Of a stretch of DNA of 64,000 bases, positions 25,108-33,238 are shown one piece after another. The notes beneath the pieces were generated by a model. That model saw only the letters and a list, made by a program, of their open reading frames with translations. It was not told the DNA's origin and did no database searches. Made by a program: the position numbers and the translations under genes. Where the stretch lies: positions 62,001 through 126,000 of the forward strand of contig CAKUIF010000004.1 of the NCBI GenBank assembly GCA_934660915.1, in the 5' to 3' direction. Origin of the DNA: an uncultured Olsenella sp. (lineage in GTDB: Bacteria; Actinomycetota; Coriobacteriia; Coriobacteriales; Atopobiaceae). Numbering within the stretch: the first letter of the stretch is position 1; every line of letters begins with the position of its first letter.

Positions 25108-26189
25108 TTCTTCTTTCCGAAGGTGTTCGCGCAGGCGATGGCAAGCACGACGGCAAAGCAGACGATAACGGCAATCTGGCCGTTGAGCGTGGCGCCCTTG
25201 CCGCTGGAAGCCAGACCGAAGTTGTGGGCGAACGCGGCGCCGGCAGCAAGGCCAAGAATTGCGATGCCGGAGTCGGCATTACCCTCGCCCGAAAGGATCA
25301 TCTGCCTGAGCGGGCAGCCGCCGAGGAGCACACAGCCAAAACCCATAACAAGCGTGCCGAGGAAGTTCCACAGGCCGTCGGTGTGGGCAATCGGCTGCTC
25401 GGCAAAACCAAGCTTGAAGTAGGAGCCGCCCATGCCATAGGTGAGCACGAGGTTAGTGACGAGCGCAGCGACGAGAATGGCGACAAAACCAAGAAGCAGC
25501 TTGTTCTCGCGGAACAAAACGAAATCACGGATACCGCCGACCATGCAAAGACGGGTCTGCTGAGCGATCGCGCCAACAATGAGGCCGGCAGCGAGAGAAA
25601 TGGCTATCGCAGCGTGCTTAGCGCCGGGGCCTGCGCCTTCAGGCGAGAAAAAGATAAACGCGGGCGCCGCGACCAGAAGGGCGATGAGCCCCAGCTGGAC
25701 AATCGGCCAAATGACGCCCTCGGAAGCCGGAAGGCGATACGTCCTCTGAAGCGAGAAGCCCTTGTTCAGAAAATAGGTGCCGATAAGGATGCCGCACACA
25801 AAGCCGGCAAGGCCGACGATTGCGTTGAGGTCGCCGCCCGCGATGCGCAAGATCATGCGGAAGGGACATCCAAGGAACATGAGGGCGCCGATCATGACGC
25901 AGAACCCAAGCACAAAGCGAGTGACTGGCGCAGAGCCGCCGCGGGGAGAGAACTCCTTCTTTGCGAAGGCGAGCAGGAAGCTTCCGAGCACAAGGCCGAC
26001 AAGCTCCGGGCGGATATACTGAACCGCCTCCGCTCGGTGAAGCCCGAGGCCGCCAGCGGTATCGCGGATAAAGCAGGCGATGCAGAAGCCCATGTTGGCG
26101 GGATTGCCGAAGAACACGAGCATCGAGGCGATGACTCCGATGACGGCGCCTCCAGCGATGATCGCTGTCTTCTCCTTCTTCAAGTCCAT
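25101..26189 (-). CDS. yedE: YedE-type putative selenium transporter
   Basis: A 362-residue membrane protein with about nine to ten hydrophobic segments and the duplicated YeeE/YedE fold. Conserved motifs 'NPANMGFCIACFIRDTAGGLGL', 'GALMFLGCPFRMILRIAGGDLNA', 'RLCMVGGIRDFVLF' and 'GFGCVLLGGCPLRQMILSGEGNADS' carry the paired Gly-Cys-Pro sites of the family. YedE proteins are proposed to import selenium or sulfur compounds; the position at the head of a selD operon supports selenium. The ATG at 26189 has AAGGGA 11-12 nt upstream. A consensus -10 box and a large operator-like repeat lie just upstream. Confidence 0.9.
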   Translation of the reverse strand: MDLKKEKTAIIAGGAVIGVIASMLVFFGNPANMGFCIACFIRDTAGGLGLHRAEAVQYIRPELVGLVLGSFLLAFAKKEFSPRGGSAPVTRFVLGFCVMIGALMFLGCPFRMILRIAGGDLNAIVGLAGFVCGILIGTYFLNKGFSLQRTYRLPASEGVIWPIVQLGLIALLVAAPAFIFFSPEGAGPGAKHAAIAISLAAGLIVGAIAQQTRLCMVGGIRDFVLFRENKLLLGFVAILVAALVTNLVLTYGMGGSYFKLGFAEQPIAHTDGLWNFLGTLVMGFGCVLLGGCPLRQMILSGEGNADSGIAILGLAAGAAFAHNFGLASSGKGATLNGQIAVIVCFAVVLAIACANTFGKKKA

Positions 26190-26227
26190 AATGAGGTATC
26201 CCTTCTTTCTTCGATCACGAATCGACC

Positions 26228-26262
26228 GTTTGCGAACCAAACAGCCTGTTTGGTTCGCAAAC
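26228..26262. promoter_or_regulatory. Perfect 15-bp inverted repeat (operator candidate) between yedE and desulfurase 2
   Basis: Arms GTTTGCGAACCAAAC (26228-26242) and GTTTGGTTCGCAAAC (26248-26262) around AGCCT. Each arm is itself a GTTTG-N5-CAAAC dyad. The repeat covers the expected transcription start of yedE and the region where a -35 of the divergent gene would lie, so it could control both. Confidence 0.7.
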
Positions 26263-26264
26263 AG

Positions 26265-26292
26265 ATTATAAGTCGTTATAGTTTTCCGTAAA
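26265..26292 (-). promoter_or_regulatory. Candidate yedE promoter
   Basis: On the minus strand TTTACG (26287-26292), 16 nt, TATAAT (26265-26270). The -10 is perfect; the -35 matches the consensus at four of six positions. Confidence 0.5.
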
Positions 26293-26319
26293 TAACCATT
26301 CCGTCAACGGAGATTTTTA

Positions 26320-27480
26320 ATGGGCGAGCGAATTTACCTAGACAACGCGAGCACAACCTTCCCAAAACCTCCGATTGTGGCCAAAGCGGTCTATTCATAC
26401 ATGACCGAGGCCGGGACAAATATAGGAAGGGGCGATTACTCGAGCGCGTACGGTGTTGAGGATGCCGTATTCGAGACGCGGGAGCTCATTTGCGGGCTTA
26501 TGGGGGGAGAAGACCCTGCGCAAGTTGTATTTACCCGCAACGTAACCGAGTCGATAAACCTGCTGCTCAAGGGTTTTCTCGAACCGGGCGACCATGTGGT
26601 TGTCACGAGCATGGAGCACAACGCGGTGATGAGGCCGCTTACGCAACTGACCGCTAAAGGCATCACGTTTTCAAGAGCAGCATGCTCGCCGCAAGGCGAT
26701 CTTGATCCAAGCGATATCGAACGTCTCATTACCCCTCGAACAAAACTCGTTTTGACCACGCATGCGAGCAACGTGTGCGGAACGGCCACGCCGATCCGCG
26801 AGATCGCGAAGGTTTGCCGCGCGCACGGTGTCCGATTTGCCATCGACGCTGCCCAGAGCGCAGGAGTACTGCCCATCGATGCCCGTGCATGGGGCATCGA
26901 CGCCGTGTGCTTCACCGGCCACAAGGGCCTGCTCGGGCCCCAAGGCATCGGCGGCATTATGTTCACGGGAGATTTCTCCAAAGAAGTGTCCACGCTAGTC
27001 GCCGGTGGCACAGGAAGCTCCAGCGACCTTGAGTTCATGCCCTCGTTCATGCCCGACAAGCTCGAGGCAGGCACCCCCAATCTCCCCGGAATCGTGGGAC
27101 TCGGGGCGGGAATCGAGTGGATCAACAACAATGGGATTGGCGCCATCAGGGAGCATGAGCTTGCGCTGGCAGGTCGCCTCATGGAAGGCATGGCGCCGCT
27201 CGAAGAGGCGGGGCTCGTGCGCATTGTCGGAAAGAAGGGCCTAACGGGAAGGACCGGCGTCGTGAGCATCCAAACCCCGCGTCATGAGCTGGCGCAGGTG
27301 GCCCACGCGCTCGATGCCGAGTTCGGAATCCAAGTTCGCGTCGGCTTGCACTGCGCACCCTCGGCGCACAAAACGCTCGGGACGTTTCCCACCGGCACTA
27401 TCCGGTTCAGCATGGGCTGGTCGAACACCGAGATAGATATAGACAGTGCCCTATTCGCCCTTCGTCGCCTTCTTTCCTAA
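26320..27480 (+). CDS. Cysteine desulfurase family protein (copy 2)
   Basis: A 386-residue PLP enzyme of the same family as the one at 19.4 kb. It starts 'IYLDNASTTFPKPPIVAKAV', has the PLP lysine in 'CFTGHKGLLGPQGIGG' (about residue 206) and the catalytic Cys in 'VRVGLHCAPSAHKTLG' (about 346). The ATG has CGGAG 8-9 nt upstream. It is transcribed divergently from yedE across the inverted repeat, which suggests co-regulation with the selenium operon. Two such desulfurases in one locus may divide sulfur and selenium supply; that is inference. Confidence 0.92.
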   Translation: MGERIYLDNASTTFPKPPIVAKAVYSYMTEAGTNIGRGDYSSAYGVEDAVFETRELICGLMGGEDPAQVVFTRNVTESINLLLKGFLEPGDHVVVTSMEHNAVMRPLTQLTAKGITFSRAACSPQGDLDPSDIERLITPRTKLVLTTHASNVCGTATPIREIAKVCRAHGVRFAIDAAQSAGVLPIDARAWGIDAVCFTGHKGLLGPQGIGGIMFTGDFSKEVSTLVAGGTGSSSDLEFMPSFMPDKLEAGTPNLPGIVGLGAGIEWINNNGIGAIREHELALAGRLMEGMAPLEEAGLVRIVGKKGLTGRTGVVSIQTPRHELAQVAHALDAEFGIQVRVGLHCAPSAHKTLGTFPTGTIRFSMGWSNTEIDIDSALFALRRLLS

Positions 27481-27576
27481 CCTGCAAATTCAGCCTGTCT
27501 GATTTGGCAGTCGTATTTGTCTGTCTGAATCAAGGCGTTCCGAAGCAGCTAATTTGAACAGAAGGTGATGATCAAT

Positions 27577-27620
27577 TAAAAAGAAGAAAGACGGACACCT
27601 CAAAATCGGTATCCGCCTTT
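27577..27620 (-). terminator. Terminator of the glutamate-type transporter operon
   Basis: A 13-bp hairpin with two G-U pairs (arms 27587-27599 and 27608-27620), followed on the minus strand by CTTCTTTTT. It lies 9 nt past the stop of the gamma-glutamyl hydrolase-like gene. Confidence 0.8.
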
Positions 27621-27629
27621 GAAGTGCGA

Positions 27630-28433
27630 CTAGTGTCGACACGCCTCGACGAACGACTTCCAGATGTTGAAATCGGGATCGCTGGAATACCACGTGTACT
27701 CCGGATGCCATTGGACGCCGAGGACGAATCGCTTGCCGGGCATCTCGATGCACTCGGGAATCCCGTCGTCCGAACGCGCCGAGAGCACAAGGCCCTGGCC
27801 AAGCCGATCGACGCAGCAATGGTGGGCGGAGTTCACGGAATATCGTTCTTCTTCCCCGCAAGCTCGATACAGAAGGGAACCCTCCTCGATAATCACGTCG
27901 TGACTCCTCGTTTTCATGAGGTTGACGTGGTTCCACTCGTGAGACCCGGGGATTCGCGGCACGCTGGGGACGTCCATGGAGAGCGTTCCCCCAAGGGCGA
28001 CGTTCAGCGCCTGCGTCCCTCGACAAACGGTAAACAAGGGCTTATCGGCCTCTATCGCAGCCTTCAGAAGCACCATTTCGAAGGCGTCGCGCTCGGGGCA
28101 GAATGTGCAGCCAGGGTGGTCGCCGTCATCACCCCACAGCTTCGGGGACACATCAGGTCCGCCAGGCAGGCAGATACCATCCGCCCGATCGACATACTCG
28201 CGGATCAAGGCCTCATCCTCGGTAAGGTTCATCATGACGGGCAAGCCGCCTGCCTCGAAAAGGGCGTCGACATAGCACTTGGCTGTCGCCTCGTTCTCGG
28301 AAAGCTGCTCCTCCCCATACATCTTGCCAGGCTCGAATCGAGGAGCGACAAAGATGAGGGGGCGCGCCGAGGGCTTCTCGCTGTGCGCAGGGCAGTCGGG
28401 CTCGCAGGTATCGCAAGAAACGCAAGTCCTCAT
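27630..28433 (-). CDS. Gamma-glutamyl hydrolase-like class I amidotransferase (peptidase C26) with N-terminal four-Cys motif
   Basis: A 267-residue protein. Residues about 24-260 form a peptidase C26 domain like gamma-glutamyl-GABA hydrolase: 'RPLIFVAPRFEPGKMYGE', 'GICLPGGPDVSP', the nucleophile elbow 'FTVCRGTQALNVALGG' (Cys about 137) and the catalytic His/Glu in 'GVQWHPEYTWY'. Before the domain is an unusual 23-residue extension in which Cys4, 7, 10 and 14 form CX2CX2CX3CP, the spacing of a [4Fe-4S] ferredoxin half. The start is supported by AAGGGG 9 nt upstream. It ends an amino-acid ABC transporter operon, so it may hydrolyse imported gamma-glutamyl compounds. Confidence 0.85.
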   Translation of the reverse strand: MRTCVSCDTCEPDCPAHSEKPSARPLIFVAPRFEPGKMYGEEQLSENEATAKCYVDALFEAGGLPVMMNLTEDEALIREYVDRADGICLPGGPDVSPKLWGDDGDHPGCTFCPERDAFEMVLLKAAIEADKPLFTVCRGTQALNVALGGTLSMDVPSVPRIPGSHEWNHVNLMKTRSHDVIIEEGSLLYRACGEEERYSVNSAHHCCVDRLGQGLVLSARSDDGIPECIEMPGKRFVLGVQWHPEYTWYSSDPDFNIWKSFVEACRH

Positions 28434-28436
28434 TGT

Positions 28437-29195
28437 CTAGTGCCCCTTAATGCTGTTTAGGAAGTCCTTTGCACGCTCGGTCTTCGGGTGATCGAAGAAC
28501 TCCTGGGGCAAACCCGTCTCGACGATTTGACCGTCGGCCATGAAGATAATTCGATCGGCGACGCGACGGGCGAAATTCATCTCATGCGTAACCACGATCA
28601 TGGTCATGCCCTCGCGAGCAAGCTTGACCATAACATCGAGCACCTCGTTGATCATCTCCGGGTCGAGCGCGCTCGTAGGCTCATCAAAGAGCATGGCCTT
28701 GGGGTGCATGGCCAGGGAACGGGCGATCGCAACGCGCTGCTGCTGACCGCCAGAGAGCTGAGCGGGAACCTTGTGCGCCTGTTCGGCCACGCCCACGCGC
28801 GCGAGCAGGTCCATGGCGACTTTCTCCGCCTCGTCCTTCTTCATACCAAGAGCCTGAATGGGGCCAAGGGTGACGTTCTCAAGAACGCTCATGTGGGCAA
28901 AAAGGTTGAAGCTCTGGAAAACCATTCCAAGCTCTGCTCTAACCTTGGTGAGCTTCTTGCCCTCCTGCGGCAGAGGCTCGCCTTCGATGAGAATCTCGCC
29001 AGAGTCAATGGTCTCGAGACGATTGATCGTGCGACACATAGTGGATTTGCCGGATCCGGAAGGCCCAATAACGACGACAACCTCGCCACGGTCTACCACG
29101 AGGTTGATGTCATTGAGCACGTGAAGATCGCCATAGTGCTTATCCACGTGACGGAGCTCGATGATGGGCGCTTCGACCTTTTCTTTCTGGGTCAT
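28437..29195 (-). CDS. Polar amino acid ABC transporter, ATP-binding protein
   Basis: A 252-residue ABC ATPase of the GlnQ/GltL type. Walker A 'VVVIGPSGSGKSTMCRTINRLE' (about residues 36-57), Q-loop 'GMVFQSFNLFAHMSVLENV', signature 'LSGGQQQRVAIARSLA', Walker B 'AMLFDEPTSALDPEM' and H-loop 'VVTHEMNFARRVADRIIFM' are all intact. It powers import with the two permeases and binding protein encoded just upstream. The ATG at 29195 has AGGAGAG 4 nt upstream. Confidence 0.95.
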   Translation of the reverse strand: MTQKEKVEAPIIELRHVDKHYGDLHVLNDINLVVDRGEVVVVIGPSGSGKSTMCRTINRLETIDSGEILIEGEPLPQEGKKLTKVRAELGMVFQSFNLFAHMSVLENVTLGPIQALGMKKDEAEKVAMDLLARVGVAEQAHKVPAQLSGGQQQRVAIARSLAMHPKAMLFDEPTSALDPEMINEVLDVMVKLAREGMTMIVVTHEMNFARRVADRIIFMADGQIVETGLPQEFFDHPKTERAKDFLNSIKGH

Positions 29196-29219
29196 GTCTC
29201 TCCTATCCAAGCGGGAAGC

Positions 29220-30050
29220 TTAGCGAATGATCTTGACACCCATGCGGTGCGACGCGTACACGGATGCCTTGTTGATCAGATAGTTGATGAGAATGTAAAT
29301 CACGGCAACGACGAGGTACGTCGACACGAGCGCATCGTAGTTGGTTCGAAGCACCTGGGCATTCTGCATAAGATCTGGGAACGTGACAACATAGGCAAGG
29401 GCAGTGTCCTTGACAACGACGACAAGTTGGCTGATCAGGGACGGAATGACAAAGCGGATGGCCTGGGGAAGCACGATCTTCGACTTGACCTTCCAACGAG
29501 ACAATCCGATGGAGAGGCCCGCCTCGGTCTGGCCGCGCGGGACCGCGTTCACGCCAGCGCGAAAGACCTCCGCGAGGACGCCGGAAGCCGCGAGCGAAAT
29601 CGGGATGGTGAGCATCCAGAACGAGTCCATCTTGAGACCGAGGCTCGGAACGATAAAAAAGAAGCCGTAGATGAACAGCAAGCTTGGAACGCCGCGGAAG
29701 AAGTTCGTGATGACGCCGCAGGCCACGGAAAGCAGGCGGATGTGGCTGATCCTGCCCAGCATGAGCAGCATGCCCAGCACGAGCGAGATGACCGCCGCAG
29801 TAAGCGCGACCTGGAAGGTGCCGAGCAGGCCCTTTCCCAGGTAAATCCAGGTAGTGCGCCAACTAAACAGCTCCCAATACCTGGAAGACAGCTGTCCTGT
29901 GACCCAAAACCTATAAACCACGAAGGCAATAAGAGCAGCGATCGCCGCGAGCGAGACGATTGTTCCTACAAACATCTTTACTCGGGTCTTTGGGCCAGGC
30001 GCCTCATAAAGCGCATCTCGCATGGAGGAAACAGACTGAGCGTTTGCCAT
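29220..30050 (-). CDS. Polar amino acid ABC transporter, permease (GltK-like)
   Basis: A 276-residue membrane protein with one N-terminal anchor (about 28-48) and a permease domain of about five further segments. The His/Glu/Gln/Arg/Opine-type signature is visible in 'NFFRGVPSLLFIYGFFF' and the ATPase-coupling EAA loop 'RAGVNAVPRGQTEAGLSIGLSRWKVKSKIVLPQAIRFVIP'. Its ATG overlaps the upstream permease stop by one base (TAATG). Confidence 0.93.
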   Translation of the reverse strand: MANAQSVSSMRDALYEAPGPKTRVKMFVGTIVSLAAIAALIAFVVYRFWVTGQLSSRYWELFSWRTTWIYLGKGLLGTFQVALTAAVISLVLGMLLMLGRISHIRLLSVACGVITNFFRGVPSLLFIYGFFFIVPSLGLKMDSFWMLTIPISLAASGVLAEVFRAGVNAVPRGQTEAGLSIGLSRWKVKSKIVLPQAIRFVIPSLISQLVVVVKDTALAYVVTFPDLMQNAQVLRTNYDALVSTYLVVAVIYILINYLINKASVYASHRMGVKIIR

Positions 30051-30709
30051 TAGCGCATCACCCTGACCTTCTGGTCAATCTTGTTGCCAACGAAGCCGGC
30101 GACAAGCGCGGTAGCGATGTAGCCGCAGGCAGAGACAGCAAAGGTGACGACGCCGGCGGACTCACGCGTATTGATGTAGGAAACGAGCCCGGTGAGCTCC
30201 TGCGGGGACATCGGCACCTGAGAGCCGAGGGCGGTGGTGAGCATGACGGCAATAAAGAGGTTCGTCATAGGAAGAACCGCCGAGCGAAGCGCCTGCGGAA
30301 TAACGATATGGCGAAGGATTTTCGTAAACGAAAGGCCGATGGACCGGGCCGCCTCGATCTGCCCAACTCCGATCGTATTGATGCCGGACATGAAGTTCTC
30401 GGAACCGAACGCGGAGCCAAGAAGGACCGTGCAAAGCACGACGCTGGGCTCGTAATCAAGAACAAGCTTGAGGTGCGGAAGCGCGTACACCACGATAAGA
30501 AGAAGCACGGCGCCGGGAATGTTTCGAAACACCTGGACGTAGAAGTCGCCGAACAGGCGAAGAGGCTTGAACGGGCAAACGCGCAGAACGGTTATCAAAA
30601 CCGAAAACACCATAACGAGCGCAAACGAGATGGCGGTGATACGCCACGTCGTAAGCAGGGCCGTGAGATAGTTGGGCCCGTATGTGGAAAGAAGCTCAGA
30701 GAGCCCCAT
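30050..30709 (-). CDS. Polar amino acid ABC transporter, permease (GltJ-like)
   Basis: A 219-residue permease with about five membrane segments. It shows 'VQVFRNIPGAVLLLIVVYALPHL' and the EAA loop 'GINTIGVGQIEAARSIGLSFTKILRHIVIPQALRSAVLP'. It pairs with the GltK-like permease. GGAGGAAC precedes the start. A hairpin separates it from the binding-protein gene upstream. Confidence 0.93.
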   Translation of the reverse strand: MGLSELLSTYGPNYLTALLTTWRITAISFALVMVFSVLITVLRVCPFKPLRLFGDFYVQVFRNIPGAVLLLIVVYALPHLKLVLDYEPSVVLCTVLLGSAFGSENFMSGINTIGVGQIEAARSIGLSFTKILRHIVIPQALRSAVLPMTNLFIAVMLTTALGSQVPMSPQELTGLVSYINTRESAGVVTFAVSACGYIATALVAGFVGNKIDQKVRVMR

Positions 30710-30730
30710 CGTTCCTCCTTGTAAACATGA

Positions 30731-30760
30731 GGGCCTTCCGCAAAAAGGTACGGAAGGCCC
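30731..30760 (-). terminator. Hairpin between the binding-protein and permease genes
   Basis: Perfect arms GGGCCTTCCG (30731-30740) and CGGAAGGCCC (30751-30760); TCATGTTT follows on the minus strand. Probably partial termination, giving more binding protein than permease. Confidence 0.65.
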
Positions 30761-30816
30761 CGTTTAAGCAACCAAGCTAGCAAGACATGCAATTGTGTAT
30801 GTCCCGCCTGCCGGGA

Positions 30817-31785
30817 TTAGGCGCCGAGGGCGGGAGCCCCGGTCTCGGCGGTGGCGCCGGTGCGATCGGCAATGCAGATCTTGTAGAACTCAGCCCACTT
30901 GCCGTCGTCCTCGAACTTCTTCAGGAAGTCGTTGACGAAGTCGACGCCGTCGGAGCCGAGCTTAAGACCGATGCCGTACTTGTCCTCAGGGCCGAAAGAA
31001 TCGACGGCAAGGCGATACTTGCCGGGGTTCTTTACGATGTTGCCCATGTGCAGCGTGTTGTCGACGACGTAGGCGTCAACACGACCCTGCTCGAGAGCGG
31101 CGCGGCACTCGTCGTCCTTGGAGAACTCCTGGACCTCGGCCTCGGGAGCATACTCCTCGACGATCTGGGGACCGGTGGAGCCGGACTGGACGGCGACCTT
31201 CTTGCCCTTGAGATCATCAACGGAGTTGATATCCGTGTTGTCGGCGGCAACAAGAACACCCTGGTGAGCCACGAAGTACGGGCCGGCAAAAGAGATCAGG
31301 GCCTTGCGCTTGTCGTTGATGGTGTAAGTGGCGAAGACGGCGTCCACGTTATCGTTCTGAAGAACGGACTCGCGGGTATCGGAGGTCATCTGGGTATAGT
31401 CGTACTTGTTCTCGTCGCCGAGAATGTAGCGAATGAGCGAAAGGTAGATGGCCGCGTCGAAACCGTATACCTTGCCCGTGGTCTCGTCGAGCTGAGAGAA
31501 GAGCACCGAGGTGCGCGTGGCGCCAAGACGGAACGTGCCCGCATCCTTGATGGCCTTGGCCCAGGCGTTTGCCTCGATAGTGGCGTCATCGGCCTGATCG
31601 ATGGTGGCCACGAGCTTGTCGAATGCGTCCTTATCGATGTCGGTGTTGGCGGCGGTGGCGGTATCGCCCTTGGAATCGCTCGCGGGCTCGGAAGGACCGT
31701 CGGAGCAGGCAGTAAGACCGAGAGTGGCCGCAGCGGTGAAGCCGAGGCTGATGGCCTGGCGACGGTCGAGCATAAGCTTCTTCAT
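30817..31785 (-). CDS. Polar amino acid ABC transporter, substrate-binding lipoprotein
   Basis: A 322-residue family 3 solute-binding protein. Signal peptide residues 1-26 with 'LDRRQAISLGFTAAATLGLTAC' ending in a lipobox (LTAC, Cys27), so it is anchored to the outer face of the membrane. The mature part shows 'GTFRLGATRTSVLFSQLDETTGKVYGFDAAIYLSLI' and 'DDLKGKKVAVQSGSTGPQIV', typical of glutamate/glutamine-type binders. Specificity cannot be fixed by eye. The ATG is preceded by GGGAGGAATTCA. It is the first gene of the operon. Confidence 0.93.
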   Translation of the reverse strand: MKKLMLDRRQAISLGFTAAATLGLTACSDGPSEPASDSKGDTATAANTDIDKDAFDKLVATIDQADDATIEANAWAKAIKDAGTFRLGATRTSVLFSQLDETTGKVYGFDAAIYLSLIRYILGDENKYDYTQMTSDTRESVLQNDNVDAVFATYTINDKRKALISFAGPYFVAHQGVLVAADNTDINSVDDLKGKKVAVQSGSTGPQIVEEYAPEAEVQEFSKDDECRAALEQGRVDAYVVDNTLHMGNIVKNPGKYRLAVDSFGPEDKYGIGLKLGSDGVDFVNDFLKKFEDDGKWAEFYKICIADRTGATAETGAPALGA

Positions 31786-31844
31786 TGAATTCCTCCCTTG
31801 GTGATTAACTCAAAAAACCTTGGCAGCGCCGAGGCATTGAGTTC

Positions 31845-31850
31845 ACTATA
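31845..31850 (-). promoter_or_regulatory. Candidate -10 box of the ABC transporter operon
   Basis: TATAGT on the minus strand, 60 nt before the binding-protein start. No clear -35. Confidence 0.3.
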
Positions 31851-31901
31851 CCCACGCAAGGGCAACTTTAATTCCTACCTCCGAGGGGTGTTTACCAGTC
31901 G

Positions 31902-31945
31902 TAACAAAAAATGCGCCCCGCCGCATTCTGGCGACGAGGCGCATT
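31902..31945 (-). terminator. Terminator after ackA
   Basis: Arms AATGCGCC (31910-31917) and GGCGCATT (31938-31945) with further internal GC pairs; the minus strand continues with a T-run (TTTTTTGTT). It lies just past the ackA stop. Confidence 0.85.
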
Positions 31946-31966
31946 CGCTCTATCGAGAAAGAAAAA

Positions 31967-33136
31967 CTAGCCGAGAAGATCAGCGACGTCGAGGGCGATC
32001 ATGTACTCCTCGTTGGTGGGAACCAAGAGAACACGGATCTTGGAATCGGGCGTGGAGATGACGCGCGGCTCGCCGGAACGAATGGCGTTGAGCTCGGGAT
32101 CGATCTGAACGCCGAGCCAGGCAAGGCGATCGGCAACGCCCTGGCGCATCTCGGCGGAGTTCTCGCCGATGCCGGCGGTGAAGACCATGGTGTCAACACC
32201 CTCCATGGAGCAGACCATCTCGGAGGTCAGCTGGGCGGTGCGGTAATAGAACATCTCGAGAGCCATCTTGCAGTTCTCGTCTCCGTTCTCGGCGCCGGCC
32301 TCGATGTCGCGGGAGTCGGAGGAGACGCCGGAGACCGCGAGCATGCCGGACTGCTTATTCATCATGGTGTCGATCTCGTCGATCGAGTAGCCGCCCTCAC
32401 GAGAAAGGAAGAACACGGTGGCCGGGTCGAGAGTGCCGCAGCGGGTGCCCATGATGAGGCCGTCGAGCGGGGTCAGGCCCATGGTGGTGTCCATGCACTT
32501 GCCGTCTTCGATGGCGCACAGAGAAGCGCCGGAGCCGAGGTGAAGGCTCACGAGTTTGTGAACGTCGCCGCCGAGGAACTCATTGGTGGCGCGCCAGATG
32601 AAACGGTGGGAGGTGCCGTGAGCGCCGTACTTGCGGACGTGAAGCTTCTCGACCACATCGCGCGGCAGGGCATAGCGCCATGCGTGCTCGGGCATGTTGT
32701 AGTGGAAAGCGGTGTCGGGGACGATGACGTTGCCGATCTCGGGGAACATGTCGCGGCAAATCTCGACGACGTCAGCCTCGGCGTAGTTGTGAAGCGGGGC
32801 GAGCGGAGCGACCTCGCGGACCTTGGCGAGGACCTCGTCGTCGACGACGGCGGACTCGGGGAAGTACCAGCCGCCCTGAACAACGCGGTGACCAATGCCG
32901 TTGATGGGCTTATCCACGGCCTTCAGAATCTCGAAGACGTGCTTGACGGCAGTTTTGTGGTCAGGAAGCTCGACCTCGAGCTTCTGCTTCTCGCCGCCCA
33001 TCTCCTCGTGGCCGATGAAGGAACCCTCGATGCCGATGCGCTCGCAGTTGCCCTTAGCGTAGACCTCACGGGTGTCGACGTCGAGCAGCTGGTACTTCAG
33101 CGAAGAGCTGCCGGCATTGATGACCAGGACGTTCAT
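31967..33136 (-). CDS. ackA: Acetate kinase
   Basis: A 389-residue enzyme converting acetyl phosphate + ADP to acetate + ATP, the energy-yielding end of the Pta-AckA route. It starts 'NVLVINAGSSSLKYQLLD' (the ASKHA N-terminal motif) and has 'HRVVQGGWYF', 'PDTAFHYNMPEHAWRYALP', 'KYGAHGTSHRFI', 'LVSLHLGSGASLCAIEDGKCMDTTMGLTPLDGLIMGTRCG' and 'DTMVFTAGIGENSAEMR'. The ATG has GAGAGGAG 4 nt upstream. It is separate from pta, which lies 20 kb away. Confidence 0.97.
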   Translation of the reverse strand: MNVLVINAGSSSLKYQLLDVDTREVYAKGNCERIGIEGSFIGHEEMGGEKQKLEVELPDHKTAVKHVFEILKAVDKPINGIGHRVVQGGWYFPESAVVDDEVLAKVREVAPLAPLHNYAEADVVEICRDMFPEIGNVIVPDTAFHYNMPEHAWRYALPRDVVEKLHVRKYGAHGTSHRFIWRATNEFLGGDVHKLVSLHLGSGASLCAIEDGKCMDTTMGLTPLDGLIMGTRCGTLDPATVFFLSREGGYSIDEIDTMMNKQSGMLAVSGVSSDSRDIEAGAENGDENCKMALEMFYYRTAQLTSEMVCSMEGVDTMVFTAGIGENSAEMRQGVADRLAWLGVQIDPELNAIRSGEPRVISTPDSKIRVLLVPTNEEYMIALDVADLLG

Positions 33137-33238
33137 TGATCTCCTCTCGCGCGGGCGACCTAAGCCCGCATTTTTGAATTAGGTCAAGCCTTTGTATGAT
33201 AGACCCAAACAAGCTAAACAAAATGGCTAAACGAGTCT

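Noticed and set aside
33151..33169. Hairpin GCGGGC/GCCCGC with a T-run on the plus strand, upstream of ackA
   Set aside because: The T-run is on the strand without a gene ending there. Probably a leader stem of ackA or chance.
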